A DNA stretch of 49,002 nucleotides from Treponema sp. (GTDB lineage: Bacteria > Spirochaetota > Spirochaetia > Treponematales > Breznakiellaceae): positions 1 through 49,002 of the forward strand of contig JAIRSU010000037.1 of assembly GCA_031255285.1 (NCBI GenBank), read 5' to 3'. The notes under the pieces were generated by a model. The model worked only from the letters and a program-made list of their open reading frames with translations, was not told the origin of the DNA and made no database searches. Position 1 is the stretch's first letter; the number at the start of each line of letters is the position of its first letter. Below are positions 20,219 to 29,456 of this stretch, piece by piece. The position numbers and the translations under genes are program-made.

Positions 20219-20994
20219 AGATTCCCTAATAAAAGCGGCATGTCAATAAACCGGAACAACACGCAGAAAAAGCATACCAGAGCCAGAAACGCCCCATGGG
20301 TAAGTGGAACCGGATTTTTTGTCAGAGGATGTCCTGCTTCTGAATAGCCACGCAGTTTCAGCGCAACGCCGATGCGTTCAGCCCGCGTCGTGCAACGCAG
20401 GAAGAGCGAGCCTATGAAACTCCCGGCGTGGTGTATGTCAACGCCCCGGATCCCGCCTGAGCGCAAGGTATACGCGGTGTGCAGAGACCGAGCCTCCGCG
20501 CTTATCACACCGATATACCGATGGGTCATTTCAAACAGCATGACTAAAATTCCCGGTGCTCCAAACGCGCGCATCTGAAGGACAAGTGTGTGCACTGGCG
20601 TACTCTCTGTCAAGAGTATAAGGGCTTCGGTACATAATATCGCACGGAATATGAGCGAACAGCAAGAAACCACGCCACGGCTCATCGTAATTCCTGCAAG
20701 AGTGAACGCGGGTTCCTGCTCAAACAGCAGATTGGAAAGTCCTGCAAAGACGCAGAATGGTAGCGCAGGTAGCAAGCGTCTGAGGTTAGCCTTCAGGGAA
20801 AGCCCGACCCATGAATCAACCAAAACAGGGTACGCCAAAAACGGTGTCAACCGCCCGACAGTATGTCGGTCAAACGAGACAATGGTTACGATGTAGACGA
20901 GAGTCACACCGACTTTTACGCCGGTGTGCAGGTCCCGGAAAAATCCGGCGCTACCTTCTTGTTCTCTCGTTCTCGATTTAGGGGCAAGCTTCAT
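20197..20994 (-). CDS. cbiQ: ECF transporter transmembrane protein CbiQ
   Basis: Hydrophobic; MRAFGAPGILVMLFEMTHRYIGVI, RCTTRAERIGVALKLRGY; start chosen at MKLAPKSRTREQEG. Confidence 0.82.
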   Translation of the reverse strand: MKLAPKSRTREQEGSAGFFRDLHTGVKVGVTLVYIVTIVSFDRHTVGRLTPFLAYPVLVDSWVGLSLKANLRRLLPALPFCVFAGLSNLLFEQEPAFTLAGITMSRGVVSCCSLIFRAILCTEALILLTESTPVHTLVLQMRAFGAPGILVMLFEMTHRYIGVISAEARSLHTAYTLRSGGIRGVDIHHAGSFIGSLFLRCTTRAERIGVALKLRGYSEAGHPLTKNPVPLTHGAFLALVCFFCVLFRFIDMPLLLGNLWFSLFT

Positions 20995-22051
20995 GGGACC
21001 GGGCTTTTTTCCGCTTGAGCAGGTATAAGGCGACTCCCAATGCCCCGGCGATAGCGCAAACCATGAGGGACCCGACAATACCTGCAACTGTTGTTCCGCC
21101 TGCTGCGTCGCTTTCCGGTTCCGTACGGTAGTCATAGTCAGGCATGAAAGCCGTAACATCTTGCAGAGCCGCAGTCCGTTCGAACACTGCCCCTTCCGCG
21201 TCTATGTCTGTGGACCCGGTGATTTTTTCAATAGACCACTCAAGCCCGTCAGGATAGCTCGACGCAAACAAAGACAATAAGCCGCCGCTGATCAGAGTGC
21301 AGACGCCTAGAACAGCCAGAACCCGCTTGAAAACACCTGCTTTTGAGATGCCCCCTCCAGAGACCGCGTCCTCTATGAGTCCACCGTAACTATTAGCCGC
21401 GACAAAGACGACTACTCCGGCCGTAACCACGGCTTCTCCTACCGCAATTGCTGTATGAATCGGCAACATTAGAAGCAGGAATGTGGAAAAAGGAAGTGCG
21501 GTAACGCCCGAAGCAAGCGTTTCCAATACCACAAAAAACGCACCCAAAGGCAGGGCAAGCATGACCCCCAGTACAGAGCCTGCGGTTATATACTTGAAAT
21601 TCCCGGGATTCCGGGATTCCTGCTGTTTCTGGAACAGGGGTTTCACGAGCAACGGGTATACCACGAGGCAGGGAATCACGCCCATATTAAAAATGTTGCA
21701 ACCAAGGGAAAGCAGTCCGCCGTCCGCAAAGAAAAAAGCCTGTACAGCAAGTACGCTTGTTATGGTGAGCAGTGCGGGATAACTGCCCAGAAGACAGGCG
21801 AGCAACATCCCGCCCCCTATATGCCCGCTGGAACCGGTGCCCGGTATGGTAAAGTTAATCATCTGTGCGGCAAATACAAAAGCCCCGCTGATAGCCATCA
21901 GGCTCACTTTCCCGACGAACCCACCGTCTGGTTCTTCCTGTTCCGCACTCATCTTCTTGATATGCACTGTTGAATAGGCCGTAGCTCCCGCAGAAACCGC
22001 CCACATTACGCCTCCGACAAACGGAGAAATCAGCGCGTCAGCCATGTGCAT
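20978..22051 (-). CDS. cbiM: fused CbiM-PDGLE (CbiMN) metal transporter substrate-binding component
   Basis: Start MHMADALISPFVGG at 22051 with ggaggt SD; TGSSGHIGGGMLLACLLG; C-terminal SSYPDGLEWSIEKI and a final TM helix. Confidence 0.88.
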   Translation of the reverse strand: MHMADALISPFVGGVMWAVSAGATAYSTVHIKKMSAEQEEPDGGFVGKVSLMAISGAFVFAAQMINFTIPGTGSSGHIGGGMLLACLLGSYPALLTITSVLAVQAFFFADGGLLSLGCNIFNMGVIPCLVVYPLLVKPLFQKQQESRNPGNFKYITAGSVLGVMLALPLGAFFVVLETLASGVTALPFSTFLLLMLPIHTAIAVGEAVVTAGVVVFVAANSYGGLIEDAVSGGGISKAGVFKRVLAVLGVCTLISGGLLSLFASSYPDGLEWSIEKITGSTDIDAEGAVFERTAALQDVTAFMPDYDYRTEPESDAAGGTTVAGIVGSLMVCAIAGALGVALYLLKRKKARSHEACP

Positions 22052-22193
22052 GAATGCACCTCCTGTTTTGTTTGTTTTCTCATTCATATTAAGGTGATTA
22101 CGAAAGTTCATCTTTCGCAGTTCGGGGAATAGACGAGACCGCTCCATCGCCTTCGTAACGGTGGGCGTACAAAACGCCTTCAAGCGTCGCATC

Positions 22194-22221
22194 GTTGTAT
22201 AAACAATATCGTATAGACAAC
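22194..22221. promoter_or_regulatory. 28-bp imperfect dyad near the predicted cbiM transcription start
   Basis: GTTGTATAAACAAT|ATCGTATAGACAAC; 11 of 14 half-site positions symmetric. Confidence 0.5.
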
Positions 22222-22227
22222 AGGACA

Positions 22228-22257
22228 ATAATACCGGAAACTCGATGTGCGTGTCAA
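22228..22257 (-). promoter_or_regulatory. sigma70-like promoter of cbiMQO
   Basis: Minus strand TTGACA (22257-22252), 18 bp, TATTAT (22233-22228). Confidence 0.6.
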
Positions 22258-22445
22258 GTGTACCGGTGCCGTTTTGGAGAAAATTTATGGGCAGAGGTCC
22301 CCACAGAGGTGCACAGAGACTGGGTAAAAATTTAACGGTGAAAAACAAAGCAATTCCCACGGCATTCCCTTATAAAGAGCAGAAGACGGCGGGTGATCTT
22401 TAAGCGTTTCGAGGGACCGTCGTGAGTTTTTGATGAGGAGGCTTT

Positions 22446-22856
22446 ATGAATAACCTAAATTCTATTTTGATCGAAGGGAATCTTGTCAGGGATCCACAGT
22501 TCAAGTCAACGGCAAAGGGAACGCCTTTGTGTACATTCAGTCTTGCATCCAATCGAGTTTACAAACAAGACTCTGGCACGGAGAAGGAAGTGAGTTTCTT
22601 TAACGTTGAAACATGGGCTAAGCTTGCAGAGAACTGCTACAACCTGGGGCGTAAAGGTCGAGGCGTCCGTATTGTAGGGCGGCTCAAGCAGGACAGATGG
22701 AACGGCATGGATGGGAAGATTCATTCAAAGGTAACTATTGTTGCGGAACACGTAGAATTCCGCCCCGAATTTAGACGGGGGGATGAATCGGACAACACAC
22801 TTGCGGAAGAAACCATGCACTCTTTCCCTACGCCTCGAGACGAAGCAACATTCTGA
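22446..22856 (+). CDS. ssb: single-stranded DNA-binding protein
   Basis: 136 aa; NSILIEGNLVRDPQFKSTAKGTPLCTFSLASNRVYKQ; SD gaggagg. Confidence 0.94.
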   Translation: MNNLNSILIEGNLVRDPQFKSTAKGTPLCTFSLASNRVYKQDSGTEKEVSFFNVETWAKLAENCYNLGRKGRGVRIVGRLKQDRWNGMDGKIHSKVTIVAEHVEFRPEFRRGDESDNTLAEETMHSFPTPRDEATF

Positions 22857-22921
22857 TGTACGCTGGGGATCACTCGAGCGGGCGATGGAGGTGTTACGGC
22901 AATATATCATTAGACCGTCGC

Positions 22922-23548
22922 TTATTTTTTCCCGATTCCGATGTAATAGGTTTCAAAGGACTCTCGGCGACATGATTTTGGTTTAAAACTAACGGCTTTA
23001 TCGAAAGTGGCTTTAAGTCTTCTGAGCAGTTTGTTACTGTCCCCGCTTTGAAAGACTTTGACCGCGAAACGTCCGCCTTTTGCCAAGACATTTGCGGCAT
23101 ATTCCAAGGCCGTTTCCGCGAGTACCAGAGAGCGCGTTGTATCAATAAGGCGGTTGCCTGTTGTCACAGGCGCCGCATCGCTTAATACCAGGAAAAACGG
23201 TCTCCTCTCTTTGATAAGGGTCTTTGTTTCCGTACTCGTCATATCGGCCTGAATAAAGGTAAATCGTTTTTTATCGTCAAAAAGCCCTTGATCAAACTGA
23301 CGGGAGAGTGGGGATATGTCAACCGCGGTGAGAGATAATGCGGTGTTCCGCAGGATGTAAAGACTCCAGCTCCCGGGAGCGGCTCCCATGTCCAGAATAT
23401 TCGCCTGCGGCAGTCCGCGGGATAAAGCAGACGGCTTGAGCAAGCGGAATTTCTCATCAATTTCCTTGAGTTTATAAATCGAGCGGGCGGGATACCCTTC
23501 CCTCTGTGCCTGTAACGCCCATACGTCTGGTCTTGTATAATCAGCCAT
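22922..23548 (-). CDS. rlmE: 23S rRNA 2'-O-methyltransferase RlmE/FtsJ
   Basis: 208 aa; GYPARSIYKLKEIDEKF, ILDMGAAPGSWSLY, LVLSDAAPVTTGN, FAVKVFQSGD. Confidence 0.93.
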   Translation of the reverse strand: MADYTRPDVWALQAQREGYPARSIYKLKEIDEKFRLLKPSALSRGLPQANILDMGAAPGSWSLYILRNTALSLTAVDISPLSRQFDQGLFDDKKRFTFIQADMTSTETKTLIKERRPFFLVLSDAAPVTTGNRLIDTTRSLVLAETALEYAANVLAKGGRFAVKVFQSGDSNKLLRRLKATFDKAVSFKPKSCRRESFETYYIGIGKK

Positions 23549-23650
23549 GCCATAGGGTAAGGTGATATAGATAAAAGGTCAAGTGGAGTCAGCGCAAAAT
23601 ATAGCGGACTGCAAAGATCCGTGGATTGTACACTCCTTCCCGCATGGGCG

Positions 23651-24490
23651 TTACAGGGAAAGGGAGAGGCACCGTGCCATTTCCGTAAATTCCGCGACTG
23701 CGAGGGTTTCAGCGCGGGCGTTCTCTGGTATGCGGCAGACGCGGAGAATATCACCGGCCGCCGTGGGAATGTTTCGGCTTGCCAGAAATGTGATCAGGTT
23801 GTTTTTAACGGTCTTCCGCCGTGCGGAAAAGAGCGCGCGCACCAATGGATAAAACAATTTAGAATAATTGTCCGCGTCAGGACGTCTGTCTAACCGCACA
23901 CCTTGGGAGTCCACGCGCGGACGCGGGTAAAAAGATGCTCCTTTCAACACTTGCAGTGGAGTAACGGTGTAAACGGACGCGCAAGCTACGGAAAACGACG
24001 AGTAACCCTTTGAGCCGGGCTTCGCTACGGCGCGTTCCGCCACTTCTTTCTGCACAACAAAGACCATGCGCCGAAACAAACGTCCGCTCTCAATGATGTC
24101 GCCGACGAGTTTCGCGGCGATTGTGTAGGGTAAGTTACCAAAGAAGTAATGACCCGGAGGATTCTGCTTCCACGTTTTCAATACATCTCCTTCGATCAGG
24201 CTGAAGTGCGGATTATCCTTGAAAATTTCCTGCCGTAGAGCCGTACTGAAGCCGGGGTCTATCTCAAAGGCGTGAACGACCGCGCCTTTCTGGAGAAGCA
24301 GGGTGGTCATCGCGCCGATTCCAGGTCCCACTTCCCAGACCTCGGCACTTCCCGGCAGGTCCAGGGCATCTATGAGCGAGGCGCGAGCTTGCTGGTTGAT
24401 GAGAAAGTTCTGTCCAAGCCGCTTTCTCATTCCAAGTCTATGCGAGTCTAAGAATGCTTTTAGGCTTTGCGGGGAGTTATAGTCTGGCAT
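23651..24490 (-). CDS. rsmA: 16S rRNA dimethyladenosine transferase
   Basis: 279 aa; RKRLGQNFLINQQAR, VWEVGPGIGAMTTLLL, FGNLPYTIAAKLV. Confidence 0.95.
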   Translation of the reverse strand: MPDYNSPQSLKAFLDSHRLGMRKRLGQNFLINQQARASLIDALDLPGSAEVWEVGPGIGAMTTLLLQKGAVVHAFEIDPGFSTALRQEIFKDNPHFSLIEGDVLKTWKQNPPGHYFFGNLPYTIAAKLVGDIIESGRLFRRMVFVVQKEVAERAVAKPGSKGYSSFSVACASVYTVTPLQVLKGASFYPRPRVDSQGVRLDRRPDADNYSKLFYPLVRALFSARRKTVKNNLITFLASRNIPTAAGDILRVCRIPENARAETLAVAEFTEMARCLSLSL

Positions 24491-24660
24491 ATTTTCTCCT
24501 TATTTACTCAATCAAGCGGGCTTATTACAGATTCTCTTCGAGTTTAACACCAAGTTATCCGTATCCTCTTTCTGCATTCTGTATCTCAACCCTTATTTTC
24601 AAATTCCGTCAGCTCTGATTGTACTTTTCAAGCTGTGTTTAAATCTACTATACTATTATT

Positions 24661-27600
24661 ATGAATTTAGACCAAGACCAACAGAGAGCTTATCTGACCG
24701 ATATGAATGTCGTCGTTTCTGCAGGAGCTGGTTCAGGGAAAACAAGGGTTCTTGCAGAGCGATACGTGAGACTAGTTACAGAACGTGGTTTCAAAGTTCA
24801 CGAAGTTCTTACGCTTACCTTCACACGAAAAGCCGCATCTGAAATGCGCCAGCGTATCTTCGACCGTCTGTCCGAATCAAGCCACCCTCTGGCGAAAGAA
24901 GCGTTGATGCAGTTCGACAAAGCGCGTATCTCAACGCTGGACTCTTTCTGCACAAAACTCGTTCGCGGCGCATCAAACAGATACGGGTTGTCAGGCGATT
25001 TCCGTGTCGACGACATGGAAATGCGTCGTATGGCTGAAGAGACCGCGGTTGAACTAGTGATGAGCGGACGGCATGATAAGACACTCTACGCAACCCTGTC
25101 CCGTCTTGTCTCCGCACGGAGTTTTGAAATTATCATAAAGAAACTATTCGCAGATATAGCCTTATCAAGCTTCAGCCTTGTTAAGCAGGGTGATTATACG
25201 ATTCTGGCACAGAAACAAATCGACTTTATCAAAAAGGAAGCGCAAAAGCGTTGCGAAACTATAAATAATTGCTGTTCATCCATCCTTTCAATGGACATCT
25301 CTGAATGCAAGTCCAAGAGAGCTGTAACGGCTAAAGACGCGGCACGAAAAATGTTTTCCTTACCACTTGTCATTAATCAAGAAACTATTCCGTTTTTGAT
25401 AGAAAGAGCGCGATTCTTCTCCTCACAGGAAGCGTTCCCCACTATACCATCTAAAGCAAAGGATAAAACGCTTGAAGAACTCAAAGTTATTACCGATGAG
25501 GCACGGGAAAACGCCAAAAAATTGGTTGCCTTAACAAGAACATTCCAGTTTCAAGAAGATATTCTCGCTTTTGGACAGCTTCTTGACGGATACGAAGCCG
25601 ACTACTTGTCTCGTAAACGGCAGACCGGACTGATTTCTTTCCGTGATACTCTGGAAATGTCCATTGACATCCTAAAGTCAGATGCAAAGCTACGTTTTTT
25701 CTATAAAAGGAATATCAAGGCTGTCATGATCGACGAGTTTCAAGATAATAACGAACAACAGAAAAACCTTCTCTACCTCTTGGCGGAATGGGACAAGGTC
25801 AATACCGGCGTAGCAGTCCCCGTAGCTAAAGACCTCGCCCCAGATAAGTTGTTTTTTGTTGGCGACGAAAAACAATCTATCTACAGCTTCCGCGGCGCGG
25901 ATGTGACTGTCTTTCGTAAACTTTCTAAAGAATTGAAAGAGGGAGCGCCGTTGCAACAAGAATCTTGCAGCGTCTCTCTCAATACGAATTATCGTTCCAC
26001 TCCAGAGCTTGTGGATTTCTTCAACGCGGTATTTCCAGCTATATTCGGTGTCGCAGTCGAAGACTACGAAGCGGAATTTTCAGAGGTTCATAGTAATCCA
26101 GCAAAGGTGAACACTGAAACAAAGCACCCGTCGGTTGAAATATTCTTACAGGAATCTCCAGAGGACGGCCGCGCCTCAGCCGAAACAAGCGAAGCCCTCG
26201 CAGTTGCAGAACGTATCGTGCAAGGCGTGAGATCCGGAGAATTCGGCTTTGGAGACATCGCGGTACTGTTCAGGTCAACATCGCATCAGAATGAATACGA
26301 ACGTGTCTTCAGACAAGCGGGTATTCCTTTCACCGCATCCGATCCGCGCGGCGTGTACGCAGAGGGTCCTGCAAACGACTTCTACGCTATACTACGCCTC
26401 GCCTTATTCCCTCTGGACAGAAACGCATACGCAGCCGTGCTCCGCTCTCCTTTTGTCAAACTCGACGACGAAGCTGTCTTTATTCTGCTACTGGAACTCG
26501 GTGCGGACTCTTTAATCGAAAAAAAGCCCTTCCCGGATACGCCCGCCTTATCCTTTTCTCCAGCGGAGAAAGCCCGTTATGAACATGGCAAATCTGTGCT
26601 CACAGAACTGTACCGACGTATAGATGTCGAACCTATTGCACTAATCTTGTCGTATCTGTGGTTTGAAACGGGTTACCGAACTTGGCTGTTGTATCACAAG
26701 GAATCTCGTCCTGCGCTTGGGCATTTTGACTATCTTTATACGCTCGCTCTGGACGCTGATCGGCGGCAACTAAGCATGGGCGCCTTCTTGGACGAACTGG
26801 CACCGCTTATCGGTACCGCAGAGAAGACTGAGACTGGCGATGCTCCCCAAGTTGACGACGAAGTTTTGTTTCTAACAGTTCATAAAAGCAAGGGCCTCGA
26901 ATTTCCAGTTGTCGCCCTTGTAGACGCAGGCAGCGTGGGCAAGGGCGATCGCAACGATAAGCCTTATTATTTGTCCGCCGACTGGGGTCCCACTCTTAAC
27001 CTGAAGCTGGATACTGCGGGCCGCAACGAGTCTTCTGTAAACTATTTCTACGAGATGGTTCGAGATACCATAAAGAAACAGGAAGAGGCTGAAATAAAAC
27101 GGCTGTTTTATGTAGCCGCAACCCGCGCTGAAAAACGCCTGCTGATTTTTGGTACGCGCAAGGTAACTAATCAGGAAGAACAAATCCTTGAAGGGCTTGA
27201 TGAAATGGAACGTCTTTCCTCTCTCGCCGCTCTTCCTCATGTCAACAACAAGAATGAAATACAGAAGAATAGCTTCCTCAACTTGCTCGCCATAGGGCTT
27301 GCGTCAGGGAAGAGTAAGCAGCACGTGATTTTTCCTATCTTTCCCCCTGCATCTACAGATGTGCCGAATTCTGGTTCCATTTATACTGAGCGGCTACGTG
27401 TTTTGAAAGAAGAGACAGAACGGATTATGGGTAAAACAAACGTCTCCATGTCTGCGCTTATTACACCTGAAGCGTTTTACGCGAAAGAAATTCCGCCTTT
27501 AGCGGAATCTTCTCTGGTTTACACAAATCCAACCGCTATGGAAGCGATTTGGAAAAAGAACGAAAAAATCAGTACAGACGCGGGACAAGGGATACGGGGC

Positions 27601-28194
27601 GAAAGACTTCCTGATTTCAAAAATAACGATTTTTTGGACGGAAACGAAGAGCGGTCCATGAACTTTGGCACATTGTGCCACCGTTTGATAGAACAACGGT
27701 TCACAGGTTTAGGTTCAGCGTTTGAAGATGCAGCTTTTCACTTCGCCTGCGATTTATTCCCAAATGCATCCCGTGAGAAGGCTCAAGCTTTGGCGGATGA
27801 AGCTCTATCGTTAGCAGATGCCTTTCTCTCAAGTCCGCTGGGTAAAGAGGCGTACTTCGCCCAATGGCGCGACTCTGAAGCCGAATTTATTCTACCTCTG
27901 TCAGGCGGAAATGGAAAAATAATTTTGGTTAAAGGTCAGATTGACTTGCTTTACGAGCATGATGGGCATTGTATCATCGTTGACTTCAAGACGGATAGGG
28001 AGGTTCGTCCAGAAAATCATCGTCTCCAGCTTGCTTGTTACAAAGCCGCGTCTCATGCTTTCTCCGACCTGCTGCCCAAGACTGTACTAGTCTTTCTCCG
28101 CAATATGACGGCGGTATTCTTTAACCCGGAGGTAGATGATAAAAAACTTTTAGACGTAGCGAGAGCCGCGGTCAAAGAGAAAAACGCTCAATAA
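24661..28194 (+). CDS. addA: UvrD-family helicase-nuclease, AddA/RecB-like
   Basis: 1177 aa; VVSAGAGSGKTRVLAERYVRL, MIDEFQDNNEQQKNLL, VGDEKQSIYSFRGAD, LTVHKSKGLEFPVVAL, C-terminal nuclease GQIDLLYEHDGHCIIVDFKTDRE. Confidence 0.92.
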   Translation: MNLDQDQQRAYLTDMNVVVSAGAGSGKTRVLAERYVRLVTERGFKVHEVLTLTFTRKAASEMRQRIFDRLSESSHPLAKEALMQFDKARISTLDSFCTKLVRGASNRYGLSGDFRVDDMEMRRMAEETAVELVMSGRHDKTLYATLSRLVSARSFEIIIKKLFADIALSSFSLVKQGDYTILAQKQIDFIKKEAQKRCETINNCCSSILSMDISECKSKRAVTAKDAARKMFSLPLVINQETIPFLIERARFFSSQEAFPTIPSKAKDKTLEELKVITDEARENAKKLVALTRTFQFQEDILAFGQLLDGYEADYLSRKRQTGLISFRDTLEMSIDILKSDAKLRFFYKRNIKAVMIDEFQDNNEQQKNLLYLLAEWDKVNTGVAVPVAKDLAPDKLFFVGDEKQSIYSFRGADVTVFRKLSKELKEGAPLQQESCSVSLNTNYRSTPELVDFFNAVFPAIFGVAVEDYEAEFSEVHSNPAKVNTETKHPSVEIFLQESPEDGRASAETSEALAVAERIVQGVRSGEFGFGDIAVLFRSTSHQNEYERVFRQAGIPFTASDPRGVYAEGPANDFYAILRLALFPLDRNAYAAVLRSPFVKLDDEAVFILLLELGADSLIEKKPFPDTPALSFSPAEKARYEHGKSVLTELYRRIDVEPIALILSYLWFETGYRTWLLYHKESRPALGHFDYLYTLALDADRRQLSMGAFLDELAPLIGTAEKTETGDAPQVDDEVLFLTVHKSKGLEFPVVALVDAGSVGKGDRNDKPYYLSADWGPTLNLKLDTAGRNESSVNYFYEMVRDTIKKQEEAEIKRLFYVAATRAEKRLLIFGTRKVTNQEEQILEGLDEMERLSSLAALPHVNNKNEIQKNSFLNLLAIGLASGKSKQHVIFPIFPPASTDVPNSGSIYTERLRVLKEETERIMGKTNVSMSALITPEAFYAKEIPPLAESSLVYTNPTAMEAIWKKNEKISTDAGQGIRGERLPDFKNNDFLDGNEERSMNFGTLCHRLIEQRFTGLGSAFEDAAFHFACDLFPNASREKAQALADEALSLADAFLSSPLGKEAYFAQWRDSEAEFILPLSGGNGKIILVKGQIDLLYEHDGHCIIVDFKTDREVRPENHRLQLACYKAASHAFSDLLPKTVLVFLRNMTAVFFNPEVDDKKLLDVARAAVKEKNAQ

Positions 28195-28248
28195 GATACC
28201 GGGCAGAAACGGATGCGAGAGTCTTCATCGTTAGCTGGAATTACGGTA

Positions 28249-28992
28249 TCAGGCGTTGTAATCGCCGCTAGGGTTCTGTTTTTTGTATACGGATAAATAG
28301 TCTAAAAAAGATACGACGGCGATTACAACTGATACAAAGAAAAGAATCACCGCTATGATGTGGAGAATCGAAAAGAGCGATGCATCCAAGTTGAGCTTCC
28401 GGACACTTACCGCCAGCAAAGCGGCCACGCCGGTGAGCATATAAGCAAAAGCTTTGATTTTACCGCCCTTTCTGGCGCCTTGTACGAGTCCTTTTCTTAT
28501 CATAAGGTTTCGTAGAAATAATATGCTCAATTCACGGTAAAGAGTGACGAGAAAAAGAACGGTGGGTAAAACGCCGTCTAGCGTAAAACAGAGAAAATAG
28601 GTAATACGTACCAACGTATCGGCGAATGGATCAAAAAGTTTGCCGAACTCGCTTACCTCGTTTCGGGAACGGGCTATGTTCCCGTCAATCAAATCTGTTA
28701 TTTCTGATGCGATAAACAAACTCCACAAGACGACGATATACATAAGATACAAGAGATTCCTTGCCGAGTCGGCTATAGAAATACCAGAAGAGTCGAATAA
28801 ATGTGGCAGGAAATAGACGGCGAAGAATATCGGCGCCAAAATCAAACGTATCGAAGTTACTTTGTTGGCTAACGTCATGACGCTAGTATGAAACATAAAA
28901 AAAAGTTTGTCAAGCTGAACTTCAATCCATCTCAGGATTATAGCGTCAATGCTCTGTCGCTTCTCTTTGTTGTCACCGTAGACCTCTCCCAT
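28249..28992 (-). CDS. pgsA: CDP-alcohol phosphatidyltransferase, PgsA-like
   Basis: LIDGNIARSRNEVSEFGKLFDPFADTLVRI CDP-OH-P signature; true start probably MFHTSVMTLANKVTSIRL or later. Confidence 0.85.
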   Translation of the reverse strand: MGEVYGDNKEKRQSIDAIILRWIEVQLDKLFFMFHTSVMTLANKVTSIRLILAPIFFAVYFLPHLFDSSGISIADSARNLLYLMYIVVLWSLFIASEITDLIDGNIARSRNEVSEFGKLFDPFADTLVRITYFLCFTLDGVLPTVLFLVTLYRELSILFLRNLMIRKGLVQGARKGGKIKAFAYMLTGVAALLAVSVRKLNLDASLFSILHIIAVILFFVSVVIAVVSFLDYLSVYKKQNPSGDYNA

Positions 28993-29117
28993 GTGAAGCC
29001 ATCTGAATGGTGTCTTTATACCGTGCTATATACGTTACTCAAAAATGGCTGTACAAAAATCAAAAGAATCATCTGAAAAAACATATTCTCCACCCTTCCC
29101 AAAAATATAAAAAAGTA

Positions 29118-29146
29118 TTGACAATTACCTATACACCGTATATACT
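29118..29146 (+). promoter_or_regulatory. strong sigma70-like promoter upstream of hybrid kinase
   Basis: TTGACA (29118-29123), 17 bp, TATACT (29141-29146). Confidence 0.65.
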
Positions 29147-29269
29147 TTTTTCTACAACTTCAACGTTCTTAAATAGAAGTGGTACTGAATAAGTAAATAT
29201 AGGCAATGTATCATCTGCTCAACTGAAGTACTATACCACACCCCGCCATATATTATCTTGTTATATTAT

Positions 29270-29346
29270 ACAAGTGCGGCTGGTCGCCGCGGTACTAGCA
29301 TTAAAATGCTTTGCGTATTATACTGAACGCCGAAGGCGGCGCTTGT
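29270..29346 (+). ncRNA. candidate multibranched leader RNA
   Basis: Closing ACAAGTGC/GCGCTTGT, with inner GCGGC-tggtc-GCCGC, AGCATT-aa-AATGCT and CGCC-gaa-GGCG hairpins. Confidence 0.35.
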
Positions 29347-29456
29347 GGTGCCAGTTGATAAAAGGATAAAATAATATTTTACATATATAAAGGCGTTTTA
29401 AAAACGCGCTTGTTGTACGGAGTAATTTTAGAAAGTTTTCGAATATGAGGAGTGCG

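Noticed and set aside
29270-29346. tRNA gene (77-nt closed structure)
   Set aside because: No T-loop GTTCGA-like sequence, no recognisable anticodon arm or CCA context.
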